Shown here: positions 35,205 through 45,869 of the stretch, one piece after another
Layout of the letters: each line of letters begins with the position of its first letter
How positions within the stretch are numbered: the first letter of the stretch is position 1
Assembly: GCA_020310875.1 (NCBI GenBank)
Contig: CM035423.1
Coordinates: 139,334,248-139,398,247, forward strand
Direction: 5' to 3'
DNA: 64,000 nucleotides
From: Ceratopteris richardii
Taxonomy: Eukaryota > Streptophyta > Polypodiopsida > Polypodiales > Pteridaceae
Translations under genes and position numbers: made by a program
Notes under the pieces: model-generated
Told to the model about the DNA's origin: nothing
Seen by the model: only the letters and a program-made list of their open reading frames with translations
Database searches by the model: none

Positions 35205-36060
35205 CTATGATGATACCTCATGAAGGTATTCTAGGAGCTCCCTTACATTTTTGAGATTCCAATTTGCAGTGAAAATTATTTTCCTTGATTGAAAATCTGG
35301 ATGAATCAATACTTCTAACTCAAATTCTGGACAGCTCTCCTCTGAGATCAAGGCTATCCAAAGTCCAGGCTTTTTTTTCCACCTTCTATAGTCATATCCT
35401 AAAACCAGAGATTGAGGACATATCTGATATGAGATTGAAAGAGAGTTGGGACTAACTTTACATAAAATAATGTCACCTAGCTTTTGAACTTCTTTGCTAT
35501 CCCATTCCCTACCTAAAACATCATCAATCTCTGAAATAGAGACTCTCCTATTCAGCCACATTGTTTTTGTTTTCTGTAATAACATGTTTTTAAAGCATGC
35601 TACAAAGACATGAATAGGAAAAAACCATTGAATCTTTATCCTTCTCGAAATTCGGCCTGCTCACATTGCCTTTTGGATGTCAAATTTCATTTTGCATAGA
35701 AAACTTGAAACTGTTGAATGATCAGGAGCATCCCAATCTAATGAAGAGATGCAAGGACCAGGTACATGTACAAGATTTCCATAAGAAATCCTCCCTGATG
35801 GCACTTGATAATCTGCATTATGGACAAATAACTCTATGCTATTGAAAAGTTGAACAGATTTGTCTGCATACATGAGTTCTGCATATTCTTATGAAGAACT
35901 CTGAATGTTCCTGTTAAACATTCAACAGGTTGCCATTCCACAATATTGGAAGGAAAGATATCTGCAGTACAAAAACATATCATTTTTGTTATACAAAAAC
36001 AACTGGAATAATAGAATAGCATTGTAAAATTCACTTACAGTACGAAGGGAATTGCATATG
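35205..36060 (-). pseudogene. Unknown plant gene remnant with intron
   Basis: On the minus strand, coding-like stretches run 35873-35661 (YADKSVQLFNSIELFVHNADYQ..) and 35640-35205 (..NRRVSISEIDDVLGREWDSKE..LEYLHEVSS, then stop) in related frames with one TGA between them. An intron is suggested by a GTAAGT donor (about 36038) and a TACTGCAG acceptor (about 35964). A frame break near 35890 means the exon may be damaged. I do not recognise the family. No transposon domains are visible, so this may be a host gene or captured fragment. Confidence 0.4.
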
Positions 36061-36632
36061 ATTTTCTAGAACAAGATCTTTAGCGGTGTACACATGTTGT
36101 ACTCGTGCAAACCAATCGCATCTCTTAAATTTGAACGTTTGTACTTACCATGATCTTCAACTTGGAAGGTTATTTGAACACATAATGCATGTATTTCCCA
36201 TATTTAACGTGCCTTGTGAAGATCCATAAAAAATTATGACCTTGTGAATGCCCCAAAAGCAATTATCGATTAAGCGATAAGCTTGCTTCCTTGTATTCAT
36301 TATAGCTCTCATGGAACAAGCTGTCTCGTTTGTCTCTTTCTTATCTAGTGTGAGAAAACACTCTATATTTCTCTTCTTTTTTAATTCAGCTCCTCTTATG
36401 ATTCTAGGAAAAAGGGATCACGGACTTGTGTTATGATTCTAGGAAAAAGGGATCACGGACTCCAAAGAGGCACGTGCTCTCTTGTTGGTTTCAACGTGTT
36501 GTTTTGAAAAGCCTCGTTCTATTTTGACCGAGCACTATGATCACGTGTTTTAAAATTTATATCCTCTAGTAATTTCCGAGTACAACCTGGTGATAATTTG
36601 GCAAGACTGCGGCTAAATAAATAAAGTAAAAT
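36061..36632. other. Spacer with short tandem duplication
   Basis: There is no gene. Positions about 36396-36461 hold two copies of TTATGATTCTAGGAAAAAGG plus the following 10 bases (GATCACGGAC), a simple tandem duplication with a period of about 38 bp. Confidence 0.6.
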
Positions 36633-38060
36633 ATGGTTTGTAATTTCTTGGAAAAATATCAATGCCGCTTAAGATTGACTAAGCAATCCGTGGACCTCCG
36701 TGGACCTCCACCCCAACTGTTGTTAGATCAGGGGTGTCAAGTTATCCCTAGAGGTCAAGTCTTCCATATCCTCGGTATTCAGATGGGCTTCAACATCTCA
36801 ATGGACCAAGGATGGAACTAGGTGCTATCCAAACTGGATAGCAAGCTAAATCATTGGAAAGGTATGCAAGTTAACTTGGCAGGGCATGCTATGGTTATTA
36901 ACACATTCTCGTGTTGGAGACCTAAGGAGAAAGAGCTGGCCAAAGTGGAAAGATCCTGTAGAAACTTCCTATGGACTCGGGACCCCAATAGGAGGGGGAT
37001 TCCCAAAATCAAATGCGAAACTTGCATTAGCTCAAAAGACTAGGGGGTCTTGGGTATTTTGGATATCGCTGTCTTGGCTGACAAGTTGGTGGCAAAGTGG
37101 CTTATCAAGGCTTGGAGCAATAGTGATTCCTCTTGGGCTAAATTGATCTTTAGAAAAACTTGAAAGACCTTACCTTAGTTGGCCATCTTGGTTGGAAGGA
37201 CATAGGGATCCCCATTCTTTTGTTCTCCCCCCACCTAGTGTCCCCTAGAGGCTCTAGCCTCGTGTGTTCCTTATGGAAGAGTTGGAGCAAGGCCAAACAA
37301 TTCATCAGAATCAGTGATGAGTGGAAGTGGGGAACTCGGATAAGACAAAATGACTCTATTTGGTCCTCGATCATCGGCATTAGGGGGTGGAGTCTTGAAA
37401 CCCCCAAACTGCTAAGCGGCTATGGAACAAGGGGTTCAAACAGTGGAAACAACTTTGGAAACAAGAGACTGGCCAGTGGATCAGGTTCGAAGACTTAGAC
37501 CCGAGACATAGAGTTACCCTCGAGGAATGGACTCTTCTTCAAGATAGGTGTTTAAAGTGGGACCGCTCAACTACATGCCTTCTCTGCGAACAAGATCTTC
37601 CTTGCCTGGAGGGCCTCAAATGGAGCAATGGTAAGAAACTATCGAGAATCCCCAACTTCAAAGAGAACTTAGATGGCCATCACACCCTTAACAAGGTGTG
37701 GTGCCTTTCTTGGACCAAACTTCGATGGGAACTAAAGTTCATGTCTATTTGGCACCCCCTAATTGAGATAAAAAACTCCGTTCTCATTTGGCAGATATTG
37801 CATAAGGGTATCTAGTCCAATGCAATGGCGAACAAAATTTGTGGTGTGCCTCCATGGTGCAAGCGTTGCCATCGATGCATCGAAGATTTAGTTCACATTT
37901 TCTTCGATTGCCCCAAGTCCCGTGTTATCTGGCATCACGTGACGCAGGTTCTGAGGCTCACGAACCAAAACAATTGGGAACAGGCGTTGTTGGGTGAGGT
38001 GGTTGGTTGCTCATGAAGGCTGTGGAATGCCATCAAGGGTGAGACTCTTTGGAAGATTTG
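36633..38060 (+). mobile_element. LINE (L1-type) ORF2 3' fragment, decayed
   Basis: Frames carry the C-terminal part of a plant LINE reverse transcriptase: SKLNHWKGMQVNLAGHAMVI (about 36829), SCRNFLWTRDPNRRGIPKI, then the zinc-binding RT end with IWQILHKGI (about 37787), CKRCHRCIEDLVHIFFDCPKS (about 37857) and VIWHHV. At least five stops or frameshifts occur. The 5' part, with the RT catalytic motif and endonuclease, is absent, as is usual for 5'-truncated LINE copies. Confidence 0.7.
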
Positions 38061-38084
38061 GAGGGAGCGATGTGCTGTCAATTT

Positions 38085-38235
<151 letters not shown>

Positions 38236-39037
38236 CTGAGTTCCAAAGATAATTTATTCAATTTATTTTTTTCAATTGAAATAAAGATCCGATGAGATTC
38301 TTCTGCTCTTCTAGCATATTCTTCTTGTGCATGGTGCATTCTTTGCAAAAAAAGAATGAGTTGCCATATGGAACACCCAAGGCATGGAAAAATCTCACTA
38401 TCAAGCAAGGACAAGCTTCTTTAGGTGCACAAGGAAGGAGGAGGAGTAACAAAGAGCAATGCCTTCAGAGAGCATTTTGATTGGTTCTTTAGAAGACAAT
38501 TACAAAGGACCTCGTGCCAAATATAATCAGAAGAATATGACTATCACGAGACAAAATCATGTATCAATATCACAAAATGAAAAAGACTACATTTCAAACA
38601 GAGCTTTAATATTTGCAATGTCTTTTATTTCTTTGAGAAATAAAGATGTCATGTATGTACATTTCATGATGTATTAAGCTTTGAAAAGAAATATGTCTAT
38701 AACCATCAGATGACTTTGACCAGAGATTAGACCATGGATCAATTACAATTAATATAAGGACATGGATCAGTTACACCAAAAAAATTTGCAATGTCTTATA
38801 TCAAATTGGGCGATTTCTGTATATGTACATTTGATGAGTAATAGAATTTGAAAAAATGAAGTCATTCCTTGAGTCTCTTTAAAGAGCTTGGCTCTGGCAA
38901 ATCACCTCTATATCTAAGGAACTCTTTTCTCCTGTATCCAGCAATGTTTTTTAAATCTGACACCCCTACAGCCATTGCATAGCTTCAATAACAAAGAAAG
39001 TACCGTGCCCTTGAAGCATTGAGTCTTGGGGCATATC
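38236..39037. other. Host flank left of element D
   Basis: No gene or repeat recognised. The sequence ends in the TSD ATATC (39033-39037) and continues, after element D, at 62639. Confidence 0.6.
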
Positions 39038-40135
39038 TGTTGGGAGTGATGGTTGGATGCACTCAAGAGATTGAGTTGGTGCTGCTATACCTGCTTCACA
39101 CCAGCCCTCCTTTGATTCCAGAAATGCTTAGTACACACCTTGAGCTTCCAAATGATACCAAGAAAGCATATATGTACTTTGCAAACGATATGTGTAATGA
39201 TCAAATCAAAACAGATAACTTGGCACTTCAAAACTCAAGAAAAAACTTTCTATTTCTGTAGTGACACCTGCTCAGTTTTTCACTCAGTGTGACCAGCACA
39301 CTAACAATTGATCTAATTCCTTCTGGACATATTAAATTATCTTAACAAGCTACCATTTGCAAGTGGAATGAGCAGAAATGATAAACTACTCACTGAGAAA
39401 TCACTTTAGCAAAATAAAGTTTACCCCCGATATTTTAGGAGCTTTGCAGAAACAGACCAGTGAGTACCTCGACTGAGATTTCTCTGTAATGGCTGATCCA
39501 ATGACCTTGAAATTTTGTAGGTGTATAGTAGACTTTGAGCTGAATCCAATGTGCTTTGAATCACTTGATTTGGTTCAGTAGATCCTGAGATATGCTCCTT
39601 TGAATTTGACAGACTTGGAGAAGATAACTCAGAGAAAAAATCAGAGATAGTGAATGTATATACTTCTATTGTTTGATGTAGTTTTACAATCTCATTAGCA
39701 TGACAAGCATAGCTAATTGAGGTGTTGTGGTGTAGGCTATGAAGTAGCACTATCACACACAAAGTTACAACAGTAGAATGCCTCGGGGAGTGAGCTCAAT
39801 GAGAGTAGCTAAAAAACACGACTTTTCAAGTTCTTCTTTTATAGAAGTTTTGTGATCATTTGAATTTGAAATTCAAATCTATTCTTCCTAGAATCTCTCC
39901 TCTAAAAGTAGGGAGATATTCTCTCCATTTAGTCCTCTAAAATTCCACGACTAATCAAGTAGGTAAGTGATTACATGAGATGCCAAGTCATATAGACTTT
40001 TACCATAGAATAAAAAGATAAAATCATAGGTATGGGTTCCTATGCTCTTTCCTTCAAGTGAAGCTTTAGTAAAGGTTGTCCAAGGTAATCTTTCAAGTTT
40101 CCAAGCCAAGTGTGAAGGCTTGAAATGCACCAACA
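39038..40135 (-). repeat. 3' LTR of element D
   Basis: Same length as the 5' LTR. The polypurine tract GAGGGGGAGT (minus strand, 40136-40145) abuts it. A CTATAAAAG box lies at 39836-39844. Confidence 0.93.
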
Positions 40136-40176
40136 ACTCCCCCTCAAGCCAAACACTTTGGCTCAAGTCTTCATCT

Positions 40177-40254
40177 TTAGTCTTCAATCACATCCTGCAA
40201 TCCAATCATGGATTTAAATCTGCATAACTTGTTTCCATCCAATGCTTTAGTGAG
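40177..40254 (-). pseudogene. pol: Element D Pol C-terminus (after the C insertion)
   Basis: It continues the ADLLT reading of 57360 across the duplicated GTGAG as KALDGNKLCRFKSMIGLQ and stops at TAA 40177-40179. KAL..KF/LC.F is the normal copia RNase H end. The piece is separated from the rest by the 17.1-kb element C. Confidence 0.85.
40250..40254. repeat. Target-site duplication of element C (left)
   Basis: GTGAG here and at 57355-57359, perfect. Confidence 0.95.
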
Positions 40255-40970
40255 TGTAGCTCAGTGATGAGTAGCACCTCCTTTAATGTCAATCCGGGAA
40301 GACGTGAGGATGGTATGAAGACCTCGAGCAAGTGGCGGCACAAGTGCGTGAGTGAGAAGCACACAAGCATGCACACACATACACACACACGCGCACACAC
40401 GGCAAGACAGAGAGAGAGAATCAATGGAGTTCTTTAGATTACTTTCAAAAGCTCTTACAAGTTCGTTTCAATTACAATCTAGCCTCAAAAATGAGCTCTC
40501 TAGCTCCTTTTATAGTTTTTGACTAGCTTTTGGCCCTGTCCAGACCTAGTGTCCGGCCTAGTTAAAAATTAGGTTCCAGGGCTTATTTGGGGGCTCAAAC
40601 GAGATCTAAAAATTATGAAAATTGGTACGCAACTACTTCTAAGGCTCCTCAAGCTCAAGGACTCCTTGGCTTGCACAAAATGGAGCTACAAAAATGTGAA
40701 ATGAGATTTACAATGATTATTAGTGATAGAAATCACTGTTGTTGTAGGGATTTCTTCTAGTGATCTGCCATACATATCTTCAAGCTCCCTACTTGCTCTT
40801 CTTCCCTGCATGTCCATCTCTCTGATTTGCATTAATGTCTTGAAAAAATATTGGCCTACTTGCCAGATCTTCTTTGACTGCCCTGTTTGCTCGTGCTGTC
40901 CCTTCGCTCTGACTCCCTTCTTTGACTTTCACGTCTTGTAGTTCCTGATGTACCAAGGCTACTGCCAACA
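40255..40970 (-). repeat. 3' LTR of element C
   Basis: On the minus strand the polypurine tract AGTGGGGGGGG precedes TGTTGGCAG. The CTATAAAAG box is at 40507-40515. ORF4 ends inside this LTR at 40856. Confidence 0.94.
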
Positions 40971-43900
40971 CCCCCCCCACTCTCGCGTCTGTCGCCCCTG
41001 ACAGACCCTTGTCTAGCTGCTTTTTGTACGTAGTATTGTACAACATCGGCGGCGAGGTGGTGTTCTTCCAACCTGAGTCCCCTTGCTAGATCTGTCAGCA
41101 ATGCATCCCAATTGACTGGCCCTGGGACATCTGGATGTGGCACCCGTAACTGCTCTGAGTGAATGGTTCGCTCCACAGCAAATAAATGGAGGAGATGTGA
41201 GGGTCTGGGTACAAATATTTCTGAGTGGTATTCCCAGAACCCTGTTATGAACATCTCTTCGAATGTTTGTTTAAAGCAGGCTGGGAGGTATTTTATTCTG
41301 GCGTGCCAAGCGTATATCACCTCTATGGAAGGAGTGGTGCTCATGTCATAAACTAAATCTTGGTTTCCTGTAAGGAATCCGACGCCTGAGAAGTGTGGGT
41401 CCTTGATATTCTTGAATGTCCTGAATGTAATAAGCATTAACTCAAAAATTTTCATGCACATCTGGGCCATTACATCAGGGGTATTCTTTAATCGGATGCT
41501 CCAGTGCCGTATAGTGGAGATCATGTAATTGACGGTGGGAGGCCCTTGAGGGGGTGCTAGATAGACGTAGTTTAACCATTTGGCGCATCCCTTGATATTC
41601 TTGACTGCAATGGTAAACTCTGGCCATGTACGTCTGCGGAGTACAGGAACATAACAAGGGTTATATTTAATAAAAAGAGGCATATTCGTCCAGGTGCGAA
41701 CCATCTCCGGATAGGTTTCGAGGAGTCGGATCCTCCAAGTGGGTTGATGAATGGATCCTTTTTTAGCACTCTCTGGGATGTCATCTGGCCCAAATTGTGT
41801 AGCAAACGTTGGAGGTTTGCCACATTTATGTTGGATTTCTGCATTGTAGTCCGCCAGGAGTATACAATAGGGCACGTATTGATCATCATTGGTTCCGATC
41901 CATCTATGGTGGGACATGCTGCGGAAGTATTCTGATTTAATAATAGTGTCCTCTATCTTTGCCATAGATTGGATCTGAACTGCCACTCGATCTTCATGAG
42001 TTGATGCCGTTTTCTCTAGTGTTTGGAGCCACTCAGGTACTTCGATTTCTAACGTATCCATTCCTTCTGCGGTTTGCTCACCACCTGGCATTGGCATAGG
42101 AACGTAAGGTTCCTCATACGTCTCATCTACCTCGATGGGTACCAAATCCTCGGGTTCAGGTTCGACCACTGGAGAGGGTTGCCTTTCATGTGTGAGTAAT
42201 CTTGCCTGTAATTCGGCCACCTGCTCTTTCAATGCCATGACTTCTTCTGAAGTCGTGGTCGTTTCTGTGACTTTGGGTGCTGTCTGTTGCTCTTGGAGTT
42301 GATTGCGCAGCGCATCACGTTCCCTTTCCAAGTCATCATGAGCTTCTAATAGATCTGCATAGCTGTCCAAGATTGTCTTCATTGTCTCTGAGGGCACAGC
42401 TTTAAACTGCTCTGGATCAATTTCGTGTGGAGAGCCTTCCATTGCTGCTTCTAGATTTGCTTCATTTTGCTGCTGCAGCCTCTTGTTTTCTTCTAGGGCG
42501 GCCGCCATGTGTTTTCTGAGAAGTGCCAGGTTACGCCGGACTTTGAGATTATCGGCTTGGTATACCTCGAGCAGAGCTTCTAGTTGTTTGGCACCTGATT
42601 CTGTCGATGGTTGGGGGGCCGCCAATAAGGTTTGGTGAGCCTGCTCAAGCGTCGTGTAGCGTTGATTCAGTTCTGCATTTTCTGTTTGTAGAGTGAGAAA
42701 TTGTCTTTGTAAGTTTTGATGGTGCGTTTCCAGACTCTGATACCGGTTGTCCAGAGCTTTGTACTCATGCTGGAGCTGGTATACACATTGGTTTAATGCT
42801 AAGAATATGTTATTTACATTAAATAATGCTGGGAAGGGTGAAGATGCAGGGGGAATGGGGGCGGGAATGGGAGAGGTGAATGATGTGGATGTAGGCGGAG
42901 ATGTGGGTGGAGGGGGTATAGGTGAGGAAGGTGTCATGGGGGGAGGAAGTGGTGCTGTGGCAGGTGAGGTTTCCATCGTGTCAACTGTTTGAGTGACGGT
43001 GTAGATGGGAATCGTGGGTGGAGTGGATGTGACATCGGTGAACAGGGTGGTGAAGGTGGGCATGGTGACGCCCCCGTAATGGATTCCCGGAGAGAGTGGG
43101 ATGCCCATGACAATGGTAGTGGTAGTGGATGTGGTGGTGCTAGTGTCCTGTGGTGGAGTGAATTGTGTAGTGTGAGGTGGGGATGGTGGTGACAACGGTG
43201 CTTCGTGATATTCTTCTGCTTGCGCTGACTCGCCTGGTGCTGATGTATTGATGTGAATTTGCTTCCCGGACCTCCTGGGACGAACGGGAACTCCTTTTTC
43301 AAACCTGTGGATGTAGGCCACTGCCTCATGAATGGCCTCATCCACTCCCACGGCGTCGGCATGAAGGTTCATGGACTCAATGAACAACTCGTCCACACCT
43401 TCCTCCGCTAGCAAGTCGTTCATGAGTCTTTTGCCCTGTTCTAGAGACATCTTATGCTGTTCCTGAACCAGTCGCATGGTTCGATATAGTCTCTTGATTT
43501 GTGCCGAATATGCTGGGGCACTTGCTAACTCGGAGAGTTCGTCATATTCTTGCTGTTGTTCTTCGTCGGCTTCTTCTTTGTCTCCTCCTGCCTCTTGTTC
43601 ATCTACATCGACTTCTACAACTTGGGGTTGGGTGGGGGCCGATGTTGTTTTGGGTCGTGGTTCCTGAGCTCGCGCTGCTTCCGCTTCGAGGTTAGAGTCA
43701 TAGATTAATCTGGCAATTTCTTCATCCGTGAGGTCCTCAAGAGTAAATCCCTGTGGGAATTCCAAATCGGATGGAATGGGTGGAAACACCAGATTAGGCC
43801 CCTCCGTGCTTGGTCGTGGTAGCCGGATCGTGAATGGCCTAACTCGTCGTGTCTGGGGAGGAGTGATTTCTGGTGTAGCGGTAGCTCCCCTTGGTTGGGC

Positions 43901-44887
43901 ACAGGGTAGTTGGACTCCCCCCCTCATCTTCTTGGATGGGGGACCTGCTGTTGATAGTCTTCTTTGGAATTCTTGGACTCGGGACCATACGAGTGCCCGC
44001 TGAACAGGCACGTCATAAGCCAAGCATCTATAGATTATTCTGGTCAAAGCACAACACCCGTGGAGCACATTCTTCTGTTTTTTGTTCCACCTTTGATGCG
44101 CTAGGTGGATCTGGTCTATGATCCAGTGTGGCACATTGATGGGCAGGCTTTCGGTTTCTGCTAGATATAAACTGAACCATATTTTTTTCGGGGGCATTGT
44201 GAATCGTTCTTGGGCGGGAAACGCAAAGTGTTGCATGATGGTTCGCAGGTGAAGCGCAATGGTAGGTGTCATTGCTACCATATCCTTCAACTTATTCAGA
44301 TCCTTGTGCTTCATGCGACCTGGGACCATGGTTTCCTTTTCTGTTGGGATGTGCATGCCATACATTCCCAATGCTTCTCTTACCAGGTTGAGGTCCAGCT
44401 TGAACCTTTTAAGCTCATTACCCGGCAGCAGTGATGGCAACACAAAGGTGTTGTCGCCTCCTTTGGTCCTGCTTGGCGTGATTGTACTGATCAGATATGA
44501 ACATCGTAAAAAATCCGGCTTTGGTATGTGGGCCCTGAAGTAACTTTCCACACCCGCTTTGACCCAAACTGATCTCATGACTTCGGCATTTTGGTAGCTT
44601 TCAAATTCGCGTGTGAAAAAGTGGTATCGACCCCATTTGCCATTGAACTCCAATTCTGCTTCCCAGAAGTAGGTTCCATCGCCCAGTGGTCCAGCAACAT
44701 CACTGAACCAATGCGCATGCTTACCTACTTGAGAAGTGTGTCCTTGAGGAGGATCCTGGATGGGGAGCACATGCACTTCTTGAAGCTCTTGCGGTCTTGC
44801 AGTGAGACGTGGCTCAAGGAGAAGTGTTTCTATATCCACGATCTGGGGACCAGATCCGGCTTGAGAGCTGGTACCTGCTTCTGCCAT
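40856..44887 (-). CDS. Element C ORF4, large protein of unknown function in env position
   Basis: The frame is open upstream to 44950, but ATG at 44887 (MAEAGTSSQAG) follows a splice-acceptor-like CTCACAG (44909) and is the likelier start, giving about 1343 residues. The N-domain (about 30-340) has WGRYHFFTREFE, HFAFPAQERFTMPPKKI, INVPHWIIDQIHLAHQ and ALTRIIYRCLAY, shared with B. An acidic linker and a Pro/Thr-rich segment (about 43300-42850) lead to a coiled coil (about 42800-42200). A Trp-rich C-domain (about 41950-41130) includes FKQTFEEMFITGFWEYHSE, also in B. A Ser/Arg-rich tail is encoded through the polypurine tract (SGGGVG) and 115 bases of LTR. No transmembrane segment is evident, so classical env is unlikely. 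It may relate to the 'putative plant transposon protein' type; only a profile search can tell. Confidence 0.85.
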   Translation of the reverse strand: MAEAGTSSQAGSGPQIVDIETLLLEPRLTARPQELQEVHVLPIQDPPQGHTSQVGKHAHWFSDVAGPLGDGTYFWEAELEFNGKWGRYHFFTREFESYQNAEVMRSVWVKAGVESYFRAHIPKPDFLRCSYLISTITPSRTKGGDNTFVLPSLLPGNELKRFKLDLNLVREALGMYGMHIPTEKETMVPGRMKHKDLNKLKDMVAMTPTIALHLRTIMQHFAFPAQERFTMPPKKIWFSLYLAETESLPINVPHWIIDQIHLAHQRWNKKQKNVLHGCCALTRIIYRCLAYDVPVQRALVWSRVQEFQRRLSTAGPPSKKMRGGVQLPCAQPRGATATPEITPPQTRRVRPFTIRLPRPSTEGPNLVFPPIPSDLEFPQGFTLEDLTDEEIARLIYDSNLEAEAARAQEPRPKTTSAPTQPQVVEVDVDEQEAGGDKEEADEEQQQEYDELSELASAPAYSAQIKRLYRTMRLVQEQHKMSLEQGKRLMNDLLAEEGVDELFIESMNLHADAVGVDEAIHEAVAYIHRFEKGVPVRPRRSGKQIHINTSAPGESAQAEEYHEAPLSPPSPPHTTQFTPPQDTSTTTSTTTTIVMGIPLSPGIHYGGVTMPTFTTLFTDVTSTPPTIPIYTVTQTVDTMETSPATAPLPPPMTPSSPIPPPPTSPPTSTSFTSPIPAPIPPASSPFPALFNVNNIFLALNQCVYQLQHEYKALDNRYQSLETHHQNLQRQFLTLQTENAELNQRYTTLEQAHQTLLAAPQPSTESGAKQLEALLEVYQADNLKVRRNLALLRKHMAAALEENKRLQQQNEANLEAAMEGSPHEIDPEQFKAVPSETMKTILDSYADLLEAHDDLERERDALRNQLQEQQTAPKVTETTTTSEEVMALKEQVAELQARLLTHERQPSPVVEPEPEDLVPIEVDETYEEPYVPMPMPGGEQTAEGMDTLEIEVPEWLQTLEKTASTHEDRVAVQIQSMAKIEDTIIKSEYFRSMSHHRWIGTNDDQYVPYCILLADYNAEIQHKCGKPPTFATQFGPDDIPESAKKGSIHQPTWRIRLLETYPEMVRTWTNMPLFIKYNPCYVPVLRRRTWPEFTIAVKNIKGCAKWLNYVYLAPPQGPPTVNYMISTIRHWSIRLKNTPDVMAQMCMKIFELMLITFRTFKNIKDPHFSGVGFLTGNQDLVYDMSTTPSIEVIYAWHARIKYLPACFKQTFEEMFITGFWEYHSEIFVPRPSHLLHLFAVERTIHSEQLRVPHPDVPGPVNWDALLTDLARGLRLEEHHLAADVVQYYVQKAARQGSVRGDRRESGGGVGSSLGTSGTTRRESQRRESERRDSTSKQGSQRRSGK

Positions 44888-45093
44888 GGCCCTGTTTGCT
44901 GATTGGTTCTGTGAGAATATAGAACCAAGTGTTAACATTGTAATGGACAAAATAAATCCGTTGTTGTCCCCGTTACAACATTAACATAAGGTAGATGGTG
45001 AGTTAGTGGTTAGTAAGTGCATGAAGGCAGTGTGTGTAGTTAGTGATTGTGTTGTCCTAGGAAACTATTGCAGTTAGTAAGTGGGTTATGAAT
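44888..45093 (-). other. Element C pol-ORF4 spacer with candidate 3' splice site
   Basis: The minus strand reads GTTAACACTTGG then TTCTATATTCTCACAG|AACC (acceptor at 44909). ORF4 ATG follows 22 bases later. There is no other coding signal. Confidence 0.5.
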
Positions 45094-45600
45094 TTACAAA
45101 TTGGGGTCGGGGGGTTTATTACAGGCCCTAGGCTGCCAAATGCAGTGAATGGGCTTTGCTTTCGGTTTCGGGGAGTCTCTACAGAGCTTTTTCGGTGTCG
45201 TGGTTTGAAAACGAGGCCTTTTTGGGACCCATATACAATTGATTACATGCACGTTCTTGGGTTTGGGTGTGTACATGAGTGTCGAGAACGAGTGAAATCT
45301 GGCAGCATGCGTCGCTGCGTTATGCTGTTTAAGTTGTGGCCTCAGCGTAGCTACTTGTGCCATCAAGCAAGCCTTAGGCACCCAAATTTGTCTTGATTGT
45401 GGGCTTGCCTTCATCGACTTCTTGGGCACCCAAATAGATTTTACTTTAGCAGAAGAATTTCTGGAAGACTTCTTATTAGCGTTGCATTGTTGGTCACTAA
45501 TAAGAGGCTTTGCCCCTGTAGTTGACGGTGGTGCAACTGGTCGTTCGCCTTTCCGCACCCATACCTGGTCTATTTTCTGGGCTGTTCTGCTGCGCAGGTA
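45094..45600 (-). other. Element C W-x-P-[K/R] repeat tail
   Basis: The Pol C-terminus is basic with VWVRKG (about 45560), IWVPKK (about 45430), IWVPKA (about 45380), IWVPKR (about 45230) and IWQPRA (about 45125), separated by Ser/Lys/Gln-rich linkers. The same motif class is found in element B at 19380-19830. Confidence 0.7.
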
Positions 45601-45869
45601 CTTTTGATCTCTGACATAGGTAGTACCCTGCTTCTTCTGCCTTTGATCCACCTTGGGTTGCTGCCTCCTTCTAGCCTTTGGAAAAGAAGGGAGTTCCGTT
45701 GCATTCCTGACTCCTTTTTTGCAAATATCATTCCTCTGCAACACATAGTTTTGGACAAGAACAGCATGGTCATCTTCATGTGTACCCCTGGAAGGACCAG
45801 GAGTCTGTGCCTTTCCTAGTTCCTTGAGTGCTCCATTGTCTAATTCTACTGTAACTCGACTATGATCGA

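Noticed and set aside
42747..43362. Gly/Val/Asp-rich and Pro/His-rich frames opposite ORF4
   Set aside because: They are antisense shadows of the Pro/Thr-rich linker of ORF4.
40856..44950. ORF4 as a retroviral-type envelope
   Set aside because: There is no signal peptide, no clear transmembrane segment and no cleavage site; a coiled coil and charged linkers dominate.
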